From NCBI GenBank assembly GCA_012295275.1, contig CM022668.1:3234383-3294382 (forward strand): a DNA stretch of 60,000 nucleotides. The letters run 5' to 3'. Position numbers and translations under genes: made by a program. The DNA is from Chrysomallon squamiferum (Eukaryota > Mollusca > Gastropoda > Neomphalida > Peltospiridae). The notes under the pieces are model-generated. The model did not search any database, was not told the DNA's origin, and saw nothing but the letters and a program-made list of their open reading frames with translations. Of the stretch, positions 37,690 to 56,600 are shown piece after piece (the stretch's first letter is position 1; the number at the start of each line of letters is the position of its first letter).

Positions 37690-38150
37690 ACTGAACAATA
37701 GTACCTAACATTAAAACAAAAATACCTAACATTAACACCTAACATTAACAATAACACCTAACAGTAACACCTGACATTAACACCTAACATTAACACCTAA
37801 CATTAACAATAATACTTAACATTAACACCTAACATTAACAATAATACCTAACATTAACACCTAACATTAACATTAATACCTAACATTAACACCCTAACAT
37901 TAACAAACATTAACACCTAACATTAACAATAATACCTAACATTAACAACAATACCTAACATTAACAATAATACATAACATTAACACCTAACATTAACAAC
38001 AATACCTGAAATTAACACCTAATATTAACAACAATACCTAACATTAACAATAAAACCTAACATTAACACCTAACATTAATAATAATACCTAACAATAACA
38101 ATAATACCTAACATTAACAATAATACCTAACATTAACAATAGTACCTAAC
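37690..38150. repeat. Second ACATTAACACCTA array
   Basis: Same units as 10110-11290, shorter (about 460 bp). Marks the left side of segmental duplication copy 2. Confidence 0.93.
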
Positions 38151-38534
38151 TCCGCTGTCTCTTTCTTTCATGAGTCATTGTGTTTCCCTATTATAAATCT
38201 ACACGAGGGTCGGATTATGGCTGGTTGTTAGATGCAGTGAAAACGCTCAGCTAAATCCAAAATAAATAAATGAATGAATGAATGAATAAATAAATAAATA
38301 AATAAATGAATCAATAAATGAATGAATGAATAAATGAATAAATAAACAAATGAATGAATGAATGCATAAATAAATAAATAAATAATATCAATAATAGTAA
38401 TCACAATAATAAATAAAAAAAAAGGTACATTAATACATAGAAAAATGGGATTACTGTAGGAAACACAAATCTACAGAAAGAATTTGATCGAAACTTAAAA
38501 ACTCATCTCCAATTCGTTTTCCTCTAATGTATCA

Positions 38535-38592
<58 letters not shown>

Positions 38593-38778
38593 CATATATA
38601 CATACATACATTGATATACAAACATACATATATACATACATACATAGATATACATATATATGTTAACCAAGTAACAGATAATGCTAGTTATATAAATGTG
38701 TACTTACTGATTTCTACAGAAACATCCTAATTTAGTTTGTTTGAATCAGTGTGTAAATAATAATAATAATAATAATAA

Positions 38779-38809
<31 letters not shown>

Positions 38810-39820
38810 AAGAAGAAGAAGAAGAATGTTTAGAATAATTATTAACTTTTTGTTTACGAAAGATGTGAACGTCATATAATGAGAAAAAACGTTAAAAGAG
38901 ATCAGTCCGCAGTCCATCGAAAATTAGATAACAACTTCTGTCATTCAATACGCAAGCAGTGACGTCATGTAAAATGTGAAAATGTTCATATTCTAATGTT
39001 TTGTAACATTGTTACTTTATTGTAATTCTTTGTTATCAGCGTTGACAGGTTACGTAGAAATATAAAAGTCCAGAGATGTAAATAAATTGTATTCCTAGAA
39101 ATAAAGATATAATTTACAAATATTTTACAATCAGACAAAATCTGTAACACGTGTTATTGAGCTAGCAGAGCGTACATGAAGGATGTAATTGTTCTTGTTC
39201 TTTCTTTAAGTTCGTTAATTATAGATAAGAACAAAATTCCTATTCTATTAGTGTCCGTACATTCTATAAATTCTGGTGGAAAGCAAACATATAACAAAAA
39301 TTGGGATGGGTTTATTTCGCTGAATATCAAAAAAACTACAAAAAACGAATAATAATATCAATGTACAAAAATTCATACTAAATTAATATTAAATTAATAA
39401 ATAATAATAATAATAACAAATAAAAAACAAAATATAAATAAATAAATAAGAAGTAGAAATTGTAGAATTAAACTAGTGAAAATCACGTTTCAGAAGATCG
39501 ATAGAAAAAAGAAAGAAAGAGAAAGAAAACGAAAAAAAGAAAAGAATAATGAGAAAAAGTAAACAGAAAATATATAGGTCTCTTATTTCCTCAATTTTAG
39601 AGAATTTTATTCCCTGATTTCAGATAAAACAATATTTAACTTTAAACTTGATGACCTAAAAGAAAGAAAAAAAGTGTTTTGTAGAAAGTCAAACTGAACA
39701 TCTGAATTGTAACTGACTGCATGAGACATCTGTTGAAGGAATAACCTACGTCAGTCTGTAAATATCATCCGGCATAATATAAAACATTGATAGCAAAAAG
39801 CTGCTACATCAAAATGTTTC

Positions 39821-39862
39821 ACTACAAACTTCTCTTTCTCATGGACTACAGTGGGACTGCAG
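39821..39862 (+). pseudogene. Orphan 3' end of FReD exon C at a (GA)n edge
   Basis: 42 nt reading [15 protein letters not shown] in the family frame (first Tyr incomplete), followed by the donor GTTGGTAGTAGAGAGA as in gene 3. Nothing of exon C lies upstream: it joins abruptly to a CAAAATGTTTC sequence of the duplication. Not functional. Confidence 0.88.
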
Positions 39863-39865
39863 GTT

Positions 39866-39989
<124 letters not shown>

Positions 39990-41190
39990 AGTAAAATGTT
40001 TCATTCAGATTTCAAATGAGTCACAAAAGTGAACACACATACACATACACACTTACACACAAACACTCATAAACCTAGGGTGAGAGAGACAGAGAGAAAG
40101 TGAGAAGAAGACAGAGGGAGAAACTGAGAGAAAGAGAGACAAATATCACGCAGACAGAAAGTAAACAGACACACATTCATGCACATGGTCTCACATCACT
40201 ACACGCACATACGTACAGTACACAGATACAGAGAGTAGCTACTGAACATGCAATTCAATACAAATTACAACACACATTTTTTCCATGCATTACAACATAT
40301 ACATTTATGTACATTACAACACACACATTATAACATACATTACAACAGATACATTATAAATACATTACAATACATAAATGCATATTCAAAAATAGACCGA
40401 AGTAAGAGATAAGTCAAAGAATATCAATAATCGAATGAAACATTAATAAAATAAATAACTAAGGTTCTGAATATAATTAGTGCAAAAATTCAATGAAGAA
40501 AAAAGCTAGAAATCAATTTTGTATACTTACCGTACGATTTTAATCCTCCTGTCGAACAACTTTTCAATGTATTTTTCTGATCAGCTCGAATTGAGGTAAC
40601 TTGAGAATGCAAATCCAATATTGTTTACAGGTTTTTTTATTACCCAAGAATATTTTAATTCCACTCTTGCTTGAAACGAGAGAATATAGTTATAAACATC
40701 GATATTATTGTTTTTTTCAGATTTTACTTAAAAATAATAATAATAATAACTGTTTCAAATGTTAATAATCAAAATCGAGAGCGCGTTCCCGATCGTCCAT
40801 TACAATTTCGTTTTCTCGCGTATTTTCTTGCATGTGAAAGTTTTGTCGAGTTTTAGGAAACGTTTTACATAAAGTGGCTGAATAAAAAGCTAACTATTTC
40901 CGTTTGTTTGTTATTTATTTTTCAGCTAATTAACCTATTGAACGCTTACATCTGTTAAATTAAAATCTGTCGATAATACAATGTATAAAATCTAATCATA
41001 TATTTTTCCAATTCGATGTTTTCGATTTAACAGAAAGAGCCATGGTATTCATAGAATTTTTTTTGTTTTCAGCAAGAAGGGATTACAGAGAGACTCTAAT
41101 CCTGACACGGATATGAAATTGTTTTAGGTAAGATTGAAACTTCTGTTCGTTAGCCGCGGACTTTCAACGTGGGATGTATAGATTTAAACA

Positions 41191-41518
41191 CAGGTACCGG
41201 ACCAACTTTCCGGCGTCCTGAAATCCAGAAAGACCAGTAAATGGGAAACAATTTTCCCGACGCTATTTTTATAGTTCGCGCGCGCGGGTGTTGTCCTCAC
41301 CAGCCCTGATCTACTCGTTAAAGCCGCGTGGCGTTCATTCACTCGCCGCATTGTTTACATGTCGAGTCGCCACAGTTGTGTATCGTCAATTTTCTTTATG
41401 TTTTTAATTTTAAAATTATTATGCCTAATTATTTACGCATATAGAAGCCTTGGTACCAGAAAACCGGAAAATCCAGAAACCCGGAGTGCCTTAGTCCTGA
41501 TAGTTGGTCCGGTATCTG
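41191..41518. mobile_element. pogo/Tc1-like MITE (328 bp)
   Basis: Ends CAGGTACCGGACCAAC and GTTGGTCCGGTATCTG; the right end is followed by TA. Internal GCGTTCATTCACTCGCCGCA and TTGTTTACATGTCGAGTCG also occur, inverted, in the element at 16305. It is the full-length counterpart of the deleted copy at 13540. Confidence 0.85.
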
Positions 41519-41931
41519 TATAGGCCAAAAAGATCAGAGCTTAAATATGAAATTTCCTAAGTCTGATGAATAATTTGTTGTCCTTTTTTTTTTTTTTTTT
41601 TTTTTTTTTTTCTAATTTACATTCTGGGGCCTAAAAACAAAAATTAACTAAAAGTTCAATATTATACAACCTCTTCTCTGTGACTTTATATGAAAAGTTT
41701 ATTGCATCGACATCAACAGACGTGTCGAGAAAAAAACATTTATTAATAATAAAAGTTATTCTGTTCAAACGGAATATATTTTCTATAATATGAGAGTATC
41801 GAGATTCACAGACACAGAGTATTTTTTAAACACGTTGAGAATGTCAGGTTTATATGATTGTGTCATATAATATAAATATAATGCAAAATTACTTTTTTAT
41901 TTAAAGAAAACAAAAGAAGATAAAACAGCTG

Positions 41932-41995
<64 letters not shown>

Positions 41996-42144
41996 CAACA
42001 GTAATAGTAATAATAACAAAACCCACACCTAACGTTGCCATCTATTAACGCTTCATGGTTAGAGTCCTTTTGTAAGGGACATCGGTGAATTTATTTCCTT
42101 ATTTCAGCTAAAAGTAAACATTATTTTAAAGTGCATGAGCTAAA

Positions 42145-42200
<56 letters not shown>

Positions 42201-42470
42201 AATGTTTTTCTAGAAACACAAAGAGAATATCTGATGTGTATTTTATTGTGTGAGATATCTGTTCAACGAATACCATATGTCACTCTGTAAATGTCATCTA
42301 TAAAACTCTGAAAAAAGTTTTACTTCAAAGACAACATGTTTCAGTCAGCACAGATTGTACACAGATAGGAGATAACATTTCCAATAATCAACAACAAAGC
42401 AGAATATTTTAAAACGTAGACATATTTAATGTAGTTGCAGTGGAGATAGATAGAGAAACACATACAAAGG

Positions 42471-42607
<137 letters not shown>

Positions 42608-42827
42608 AATTATATGTTAATAAAATCAAATAATAATAATGCAAGCATACATACATACATACGTGCGTACAATAGCAAAAAGCAATAATAATAATTTAAA
42701 TAAATTCATAAATTAAAATTAAACCAATTACAAAAGCAAAATACAAATAATCAATCAATCAGTCGATCAATAAGAAGATCAAATCTTGGAACTAAACTAT
42801 TGTAAGTAAGGTTTGTCTCACTCAGTG

Positions 42828-42965
42828 CAGATTTCTAGAGACCATGGCAGGAGTGTACAGTTGGATTTGGATCTGTGATGAACGAATCTTGGTTAAGTAA
42901 TATTGACTGTTAATTAATGTCAGAATTTAATAAAACCAACTTTACGAGGTTTTCATGACAAGTTA
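42828..42965 (+). pseudogene. Fossil FReD exon B upstream of gene 4
   Basis: GCAGATTTCTAGAGACCATG, GTTGGATTTGGATCTGTGAT, GAACGAATCTTGG, then the intron start AAGTAATATTGACTGTTAAT. The first ~25 nt of the exon are missing and the frame contains stops. Similar fossils precede gene 5 (one) and gene 6 (two). Confidence 0.8.
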
Positions 42966-43074
42966 TATCAGAAAAACAAAGAACAACAAAAAATAAAAAA
43001 TTAAAATTAAAAAATTGCAATGATTAATCAATACATATTTGTTATTTAGTAACAAATTTGGTCACGATTTTCAT

Positions 43075-43680
<606 letters not shown>

Positions 43681-43685
43681 ACGAA

Positions 43686-47583
<3,898 letters not shown>

Positions 47584-47584
47584 A

Positions 47585-48720
47585 GTGTTGTCAGCTGCGA
47601 GATATTAGTTTTGTTTTTCTTATTTATATTAAATGTGAGAGTATGTTTTTGTGTCTGCATCTCTCTGTGAGTGTTAAAATCGCAGCCAGCTGAACAACAA
47701 TATCTGTTATTCCAACCAATTTGATGTTCACCTGATTTCACTGTAATCACGATTATAATGTATCACAGGTAAATAATCCTTTCTGGAACGTAGATAAACA
47801 GGTGAATAGACAGACTGATTGAGATACACATGTTTAAAATACTGATAGAGATACACAAGTCTAAAATGCTTGAAAGAGTGCAAACACTAACTGGGACGCC
47901 ATTACCTTTAGGCTCAGGGACTTTTCCTGACGATTTTTTGATGAGACATTTTTTCAACCGATTTCGTTTTATCCACATCGACAAGCTCCTTCATTTCGAG
48001 AAAATATGCGACGTTTTCGCATACATCGCGGGTTAATTACCTTAAAAATAAGACTAATAAAATAAAATAAAATAATATAAAATAAAATAAAATAAAATAA
48101 TATAATATAATATAAAATAAAATAAAATAATATAACATAAAATACATGAATATATGAATCAATAAATAATGATCTCGTTGCATATGTATGCTGTGAGATC
48201 ATGAACTCAACTGCAGTGAGTTAGAAAGGTAACATTCGAATGTTTTGTGTTATTTTATTTTGATATTTAGTTACCAGCTATGGCAGGGCACGTAGAACAA
48301 AGTGTGCATGAAGGATGCCATTTTTCTTTTACTCTCTTTACGTTCGTTACATTTATTTAAATCATTCCTTTATTTTTAATAAGAAAAATGTTTTTATTTT
48401 ATTAGTGTCTGTAAATTCTAACAGTTTTGGTGGAAAGCAAACGTGTAACAGGAATTAGGAAAGGTTTATTTCGAGCAAAATAAATAAATAAAATAAAATA
48501 AATTTAGAATAAAACAAATCAAAACAAAATAAAATAAAACAAAATTTTTTTTAAAATAGAAAATAACGTCTGGTTCTCCAGAATCTTTCTTACATGCTGT
48601 CCCTATTTAACTCATTTAAATTGCGTTCATAAGAGGTCTTCAGGATGTATTGGTAATATAATTTTGAAAACAGTTCTTAATAAAATGATAGTAATACTTT
48701 AAGTTTTTCTGATAATACAC
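47585..48720 (+). repeat. FReD-unit 3' flank behind gene 4
   Basis: CAGCTGAACAACAATATCTG, GTATCACAGGTAAATAATCC, (AAAAT)n at 48060-48140, GTGAGATCATGAACTCAACT, GTTACCAGCTATGGCAGGGC, GTGTCTGTAAATTCTAACAG and the distal block at 48570-48680. Same order as behind gene 5. Confidence 0.82.
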
Positions 48721-49288
48721 CTGAAACAAAACAAAATTGACTATTTAATATAATATTACTTATCAGTTGTCGTTCATGAATTGTGTTAATTTAATTTTGT
48801 CTTATTTATTTATTTATTTAGCTGTCTTCCTACAGACGATCATATAGAGTTGTCTTTCTTGACACAATAAGAAACAAGAGAAGTCTTAATGTTCCCTTTA
48901 AGTAATCTATTCAGCGTAATATCACCATTTTCTTTTCCTTTTACGATGTTTTACATTATCTACTTCTCTGTTTCTTGTCGTATTTGGAGCACTCGCAACT
49001 GGAGGTGCCACAGTATTTGATTTTCAGATTTTTCTTTTTGTTGTTGTTAGCACTTTTACAATTATTTCAATCCTATTAATTGGTAAACTTATTTGACACA
49101 TATATATGTGTATGTACGTATGTATGTATATGAATATATACACACACACACACAAACACGCATACACACGTATGTTTCTAAAATGGTTTAACCAAATATC
49201 ACATGATGCTAGTAGCGTAAATGTATATTATTGATTCCTACAGAAACATGTGCATATATCCTGATGGTTTTGTTATATATATATATAA

Positions 49289-49331
<43 letters not shown>

Positions 49332-50125
49332 CAACAACAAAAGAAGAAGGAATAAATTAAATAATTGTTTACGAAACCTTTGAACGTCAACGTCCCTAAC
49401 GGACTTAAAAAAAAAAAAAAAAAAAAAAAAACGCAAAACAAAAAAATGCGTTTGCATGTGCATGACGTCACTAGTCCAGAAAAAAAAAAGAAAGAAAAAA
49501 AGAAAAGAGAAATGACCATCCTGAATTTTTATCCACACATTATATTAACTTTAATTTATTTTAGTCATGATTTTTCGTGTATATACCTGATTAATATGCT
49601 CAAAAAATTAAATGTGCACAAAATTAAATCAGTAAATCTTCTTTCCATACTTAAATACATAAAATAAATGGAAAATAAAGATAATAATTCTGCGAACACA
49701 CATACGTACATACACAACGGTAGTAACCTTTACAAATAACACTAAAAGTTTTTACAATTTTTAAGAAATTTAAATAAAATAAAAGAAAACAAATAAAAAT
49801 AATGATAATAATGTAAAACAAAATAGTTTTTCTAAATAAATAAATAGTTCGAAAATTGTCAACAAGCTGATAAGATTAATATATAAAGGCACATTACTTT
49901 CCAATGATTGCAACCTACCAATTTTGTACATCATGGCCTTTTAAATGTTTGCAGTTTTTGTTTTCTGATTCCGTTATTAAACGTTGTAGATCTCTAACGA
50001 TGACCTGTGTTAAAATAAAATGAGAAAACGACAGATCAATGAGTAAAAGAAAGAAAGAAAAAATAAAACGATAGGAAATAAAAAAATAAAGAAAAAAAAG
50101 ATAAAAGAAATAAAAAATTAATGAA
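48721..50125. other. AT-rich spacer, no supported gene
   Basis: TTTA runs near 48800, a CA patch near 49140, AAT repeats at about 49290-49325 and poly-A at about 49408-49430. Relics of the 3'-flank block (GATTTTTCGTGTATATACCTG) occur near 49568. Open frames here are low complexity. Confidence 0.6.
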
Positions 50126-50127
50126 AA

Positions 50128-50290
50128 GAACATAGTGAAGATTTATACAGAATATGTCAGGACTGTATAATTGGATTTGGATCTGTGATGAATGAATGTT
50201 GGTTAAGTAATATTTATTATTAATTAATGTTAGAAGTCAATAAAGTCCGTTTGACGACCTTTTCATCATAAGTTATGTAAGAAAAACAGA
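50128..50290 (+). pseudogene. Fossil FReD exon B upstream of gene 5
   Basis: CATAGTGAAGATTTATACAG, ATTGGATTTGGATCTGTGAT, GAATGAATGTTGGTTAAGTA, TATTTATTATTAATTAATGT. It begins inside exon B after an A-rich tract and continues into intron sequence. Stops in frame. Confidence 0.82.
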
Positions 50291-50564
50291 ACCACAAAAA
50301 GAAAAAAGAAAAAAAAAAAGACGATAACAAAGATTAATAAATACAAATTTGCTAGATTGCACGATTTTAATTTGAAATGAATGTGAAATTGGGTATTTCA
50401 CGTGCTATCTGTCCTATACGTATGCGTTGCATGTGCATGTTTTTCCTTTTTGGGTGCGTACGTTTCTCCAGAAATGACCATGTTGAATTCTTATCAATTT
50501 TTTATCATTCATATTTTTTTCTTTTCACGTCCTCAGTATTGATAAATAATAGAAATTATGTTTT

Positions 50565-50588
50565 TATTTATTTATTTATTTATTTATT

Positions 50589-50674
<86 letters not shown>

Positions 50675-50685
50675 GAGATAGAAAC
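50565..50685. repeat. (TTTA)n(GA)n tract in the gene 5 upstream flank
   Basis: TTTA repeats to about 50590, then about 90 bp of GA with one GCGA interruption. Equivalent to 43279-43386. Confidence 0.96.
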
Positions 50686-51049
50686 ACACATACGTTAGTG
50701 TAGATACTTATGTTAATATAAAATGGGTGTTCCTATTTTGCTATTACAACAACTAAATGGAATAACTATCTGTCATTCTGTGATTCATACCGCAGTAACT
50801 ATAGAACACAGATGGCTTTTACAACTTTCGAAATGTGTGTATATGGAAGTAAATATATGTATATATATGTATATATACTCATACTTCGAAAATTGTAAAA
50901 TTCAGCTGTGTTCTTCTCTCTGAAACAGATAAATATATATTAGGTGTTAGTTTCCGCAAATATTGAAACAAAGGTTTTTGTTGTAGTCGAAATGCTATTT
51001 TACGTTCTCCTTAAACACACTGTGTGTTTGCATATAAAACTGCCACACA

Positions 51050-51248
51050 TATTTATAAACACACACACGTATATAAACACACACACGTAACTGCACACAT
51101 ATATATATATAAACACACACGTATATAAACACACACACGTATATATAAACACACACACGTATATATAAACACACACACACGTATATATAAACACACACAC
51201 ACACACGTATATATAAACACACACACGTATATATAAACACACACACGT
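51050..51248. repeat. ACACACGTATATATAAAC minisatellite in intron 1 of gene 5
   Basis: About ten units, the same family as in genes 4 and 6. Confidence 0.94.
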
Positions 51249-51399
51249 GTCTGTGTGGCTGTATAACACATTTACAGCCAAACACAAACTCTCTCGCTTC
51301 CTCTTTGTCTTTCTCTCATGCACATCTACAAATACACACATACATACATGCATACGTACATTCAAACTTCGTACATACAACTCCATATAACATATTCCT

Positions 51400-51472
<73 letters not shown>

Positions 51473-51484
51473 TATATATATAGA

Positions 51485-52176
51485 GTGCTCCAACTTACGA
51501 GTATTCCGAGTTACGAACAGTCGCCCAGACCATTTTTTGCTTTGAGTTGCGAACCAAAATCCGAGTTACGAGCCAGATTAAGATATGTCACCGTTAGTTC
51601 ACGCATCCCGCGTCTCACTTGTGTGCTTCACGTGGTTACCTCGCCGTCGAAGCATCTGTTGCGTTGTGCTCGTGTGCCCAGATTTCTGTGGATCCTAAGA
51701 AAGTGAATGCGAAGGATTGTGCTGAGAAAAAGAAGCGATGATGTTCATTGAATTAAAACATGAAATCATATAAACATATGAGCGAGGCTTCAGTGCAGTC
51801 AACATGGCTAGGCAGTACGAGCGTAGTATTTTTGCGATATGTAGCATTCTGAAGTAGAAGGAGTCGTTAAAGTCTATAAATCCGGCCAAAGGCGTTAGAA
51901 TAATTTGTAAGCTGCGAACCTGTGTCCGTGAAAAGATGGTGAAACCCTAACCCTGTACACTTTATAAAAACAATTTATTTCTTTACATTCTCTTTTATTT
52001 TGCTTTTATGCAATACTTGTCATATATACATACATTTTTCTTATTTAAAAATTGGGGTGTTTTTGGGGGGACTGGAACGGATTCATGCTATTTCAGTGAA
52101 TTGCAATTGGGAAAATTGATTTTGATATACGAGCTCGGTCACGCAGCGAATTCAACTCGGAAGTCAAGGTACCACT
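51485..52176 (+). mobile_element. pogo/Tigger-like remnant in intron 1 of gene 5
   Basis: The left inverted end is lost (starts at GTGCTCCAACTTACGAG); the right end CAAGGTACCACTG is intact and followed by TA. It carries the same 1-nt deletion after KKK as the gene 4 copy and the same stop. The psq-type segment is visible (VNMARQYERSIFAICSILK). Confidence 0.85.
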
Positions 52177-54193
52177 GTATATAAACATACATACACATAC
52201 ATCCATACATCAATATGTACTTACATTCATACAAACATACATGTATATATACACACACACGTATACAAACATATATATACACACACACATATACAAACAT
52301 ATATATACACATTTTACACGCCTACACACAGACACATGCACTCAGAGACAGCTGTTTACATATGTAATAGGTTTTTACATGTTGACTTTTATCTGTAGTT
52401 GTTAGGCGACCAGCGGACTGTGAAGAGATAAGAAAACGAGGAAAAACTTGAACGGGATCTACCGAATCTATCCTAGTGATCACAAAGGACATATTGACGT
52501 TTTCTGTGAACTAGGAGACCGTGCGGACAATACTTGGTTGGTAGGTGTCATTTTCAACGTAATACTTATATCATAGTTCTTATTGCTTTCGTTATTCTTC
52601 TTAGTATTATTATGATTTATGTCTGTTGTCTGTCTCTCTCTCTCTCTAGGCCCATCCATTTATTCATCCATGAATTCAATTGTCTGTCTGTCCCTTCTAT
52701 CTGCCTGTCTCTGTCTATGCCACTACGTGTCTCTCTCGCTGTCCGCATGTCTGTGTGTCTGTGCATTTTCTATCTTTGTCTGTCTGTCTTTCTGATAGTT
52801 TGACTATCTGATAGTGTCTGTCTATGTGTCTGTCTCTGTCTGCTATTTCTCTACATGTGTTTCTCTGTAAGGTTTCCTCTCTGTCTTTCAGTATGGTTCT
52901 CTTATTCTATCTCGTTTCTTATAAAGACATATACGTGAACATACTTACACGCATATAATATGTGTATGTGTGTATGTGTGTATGCATACGTGCATGTAGG
53001 TAAATATACAGGTGTGTTCATATACCCACACCAAAGGCAACCGCCCAGAAAAAACCAGTAGGATACACACATATACACACGTACACTAATACTAAAACAA
53101 TGTGATTGCAGGTATTTCAGCGTCGTACTGATGGTAGTGAAAATTTCTACAGAACATGGCAGGACTATGTGGTGGGATTTGGAGCTCTGATGAACGAATT
53201 TTGGTTAGGTAGTATTTATTATTAATTAATGTGGTTATATTTGTATCTTGAAGGTCAATTATGCCAATAGAAAACTGCTTGACGTGTTTTTTGTTTAATT
53301 TTTTGTTTGTTTGTTTTATTAATTCATTTTTTTTGGTTTCTTCTTTGTTGTTGTTTTGTTTTGGTTTACGATATTTTATTTCAAATGCAATATATCTATG
53401 AAGTACATCTGTGTGTATGTGTGTGTATGTATTTTTTAATGAGTGCCCGTTTGGGGTTTTAGCACAAATATCTCTCATGAATGTTCATTCATCCTATCCG
53501 TTAATATGTTGTTGTTGTTGTAGTAGTTTTTGTTGTGCTGCTGTTGTTTTTTCTTTCCTATTAGGAGAGTAAACTAAAATATTATCTACTATTTCAATTT
53601 TTCTGAATTTATCTCTGTCCTTTATTTTCTATCCTTTTTCTCTCATTTGTCTCTTTCTTGCTACTCTTTCTTTCTTTCTTTTAGTTGATTTTTTCCTTAT
53701 TATGTCGTTTCTGAGGTTTCCTTTATTTCTTTCCATCCTTTAACTCTTTCTTTTGTTAATTTAATCTCTGAATATTGTCTGTGTGTTCCTGTCTTATAAC
53801 ATCTTTTAACAAAGCACGCGATCAAGTCACATGACTGATAACTTTTCTTCGGCCATTACTGAAGAATTATGAAAGAGCAAAGATCCACTTTAATCTACCT
53901 CAGTTTCCTTCTTCTGTCTTTTAATTAAATGTAACTCATAATCAGACATACTTTTTACAGCTATTTTTAACCAGTAATCTGCTGCAAATATACTTAAAAG
54001 TACAGTCTGTTTTACAGGAAATGAGAACATCTATAGACTGACCAATCAGAAACCTCAACGATTACGAATAGATCTGGAAACTGTTGGAGGAAAAAACTAT
54101 ACGCGCAGTATGAGTGTTTTTTGATTGGATCGTTGACTGAGTACTACAAACTTCTCTTTGTCATGCACTACAGTGGGACGGCAGGTTCGTACT

Positions 54194-54345
<152 letters not shown>

Positions 54346-54720
54346 TTCAGTTGTTTTTAAAAGTGATATACAAGTTTAATTCACTACATTTACGTTTCTG
54401 AACTAAATTTAATTGTATGTTATTCTTTCGTTTCAATTTTCTAGTAGACGACAGTTTCTCACCTCACCGCGATTCCGACTTCAGTGCTAAAAACTTGGAC
54501 AAAGACACGTGGACCCGCAGTTGTGCTCAAGATTCCAAAGGGGGCTGGTGGTATTCTAACTGTCACAGATCTAATCTGAATGGCCTCTATCCCAATGGTA
54601 ACCATACCTCTAAAGCTAGTGTGATGATTTGGAAAACTTACAGGGGATATGACTTTACCTTGAAGAGAACGGTTATGAAGATACAACCAATCCCAAGTCG
54701 GGTTCGTTACATTCATTTTC

Positions 54721-54726
54721 AATAAA
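54721..54726 (+). promoter_or_regulatory. AATAAA overlapping the gene 5 stop
   Basis: TAA at 54723-54725 lies inside AATAAA, as in genes 4 and 6. Confidence 0.65.
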
Positions 54727-55800
54727 GTGTTTTCAGCTGCTATAAATTTGTTCTGTTTTTCTTATTTATATTAAATGTGAGAGTTTTTGTGTGTCTGCCT
54801 GTCTCTGTGTATCTGTGAGAGTTCAAATCGTAGCCTCCTGAAAAAAATATCTGTTATTTCCACCTATTTGATGTTCATGTCATTTCACTGTATTAATGAT
54901 TATAATATATGACAGGTTAATATGACTTTTTTGAAACACAGATAAACAGGTGAATAGATAGACAGATAGAGATACGCAAGTTCAAAATACTTTAAAGAGT
55001 GCAAAGACTAACTGGAACGCCATCACGTTTTGAGTTGGGAACGTCTAGATTGGCGTTTTTGATGAGACATTTTTTCAGAGGGTTTCACGTTAGCCATATC
55101 GACAAGATCCTTCATTTTGAGAAAATATGCGATGTTTTCGCGTACATTAGCTGCAAAATTAATCTAACAAAATAAAACAAAATAAAGTAAAATAAAATAA
55201 GACAAAATAAAATAAAACAAAATAAAGTAAAATAAAATAAAACAAAATAAAATAAATGAATATATCAATCAATAAATAATTATCTCGTTGCATATGTATG
55301 CAGTGAGATCATGAAATCATCTGCTAAGGGGTAGAAAGGTAACATTCGAATGTTTTGTGTTATTTTATTTTGATATTTAGTTATCAGCGATGACAGGGCA
55401 CGTAGAACAATAAAAGTCTAGAGATATAAATATTTTTATTCCTAGTAATAAAAGTACACTTTTACATATGTATTTTTTATAATATGACAAAATCTGTAAC
55501 ATCTGTTTTCGAGCTATGAGAGCTAGCATGAATGGTGTAATTTTTCTTGTTCTTTCTCCATGCTGGTTATATTTACTTAAATCATCCCTTTATTTTCAAT
55601 AAGAAAAATGTTTCTCTTCTAATACTGGTAGTATATTTTGCCAGGTTGAGGGAAAGTAAACATATAATACAATTAGGTCAGGTTTATTTACCGCAAAATA
55701 AATATATAAATAAATGAATAAATAAATACATAAATAAATAAAATGAGTAAAAAAAATAAAATAATTTAAAATAAAAAAATAATATTAATATATGCATACA
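54727..55800 (+). repeat. FReD-unit 3' flank behind gene 5
   Basis: TATTTCCACCTATTTGATGTTC, (AAAAT/AAAAC)n at 55160-55255, GTGAGATCATGAAATCATCT, GTTATCAGCGATGACAGGGC, AATACTGGTAGTATATTTTG and an (AAAT)n run. Closely follows the gene 4 flank. Confidence 0.82.
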
Positions 55801-55864
55801 CCAACGGTATCAACGTAAAGAAAAAAAAAAAAATAATAAACATAAATTAATAAATTAAAATAAG

Positions 55865-55916
<52 letters not shown>

Positions 55917-56110
55917 AAATTATAAACAAAGAAATAAACAAATAAATAAATAAATAAGAAATAGAAATCATGGAACTAAACTGGTTAAAATCACGTTTGA
56001 GAAGATCGACAGAAAAAGGAAAGCAACGAAAAAGATAGATAGAAAGAAAGAAAGAGAAAGCAAACAAAAGAAGGAAAGAAATAATAATGGAAAGAAATAA
56101 AAATGCATGT
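55800..56110. repeat. Long poly-A tract and A-rich DNA
   Basis: More than 50 consecutive A at 55863-55915, then AAAT and GAAA repeats. It directly precedes a fossil exon B. Confidence 0.95.
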
Positions 56111-56112
56111 CT

Positions 56113-56250
56113 CACATAGTGATGATTTCTAAATACCATGGCAGGACTATACAGCTGGATTTGTTTCTGTGAAGTAATATTTATTATTAATTAATGTCAG
56201 ATGTTAATAAAGTCAGCTTAGGCGGTTTTTATGATAAGTTATATAATAAA
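56113..56250 (+). pseudogene. Fossil FReD exon B, first of two upstream of gene 6
   Basis: CACATAGTGATGATTTCTAA, ACCATGGCAGGACTATACAG, TGGATTTGTTTCTGTG, then GAAGTAATATTTATTATTAA. The final ~25 nt of the exon are deleted. Confidence 0.8.
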
Positions 56251-56308
56251 AATACAACCAAAACAACTGAAAAGTGTTAGTTTTCAGTGGAAATAGAAAA
56301 AACAAATA

Positions 56309-56339
<31 letters not shown>

Positions 56340-56449
56340 AAAGTAGAAATCTTGGAACTAAACCAGTTTAAAGAAATAAAGAAAAAGAAAAAGATAGGGA
56401 GAATTAAAGATAAAGAAGAAAAAAAGCAAAAAATAAAATGAAAAGAACA

Positions 56450-56600
56450 TAGTGAAGATTTATGTAGAATATGTCTGGGGTCTATAGTTGGATTTGGATC
56501 TTTGATGAATGAATGTTGGTTAAGTAATATTTATTATTAATTACTGTTAGAAGTCAGTAAAGTCAGTTTGACGAGCTTTTCATCATAAGTTATGTAAAAA
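56450..56600 (+). pseudogene. Fossil FReD exon B, second of two upstream of gene 6
   Basis: CATAGTGAAGATTTATGTAG, GTTGGATTTGGATCTTTGAT, GAATGAATGTTGGTTAAGTA. Very close to the gene 5 fossil at 50128. Confidence 0.82.
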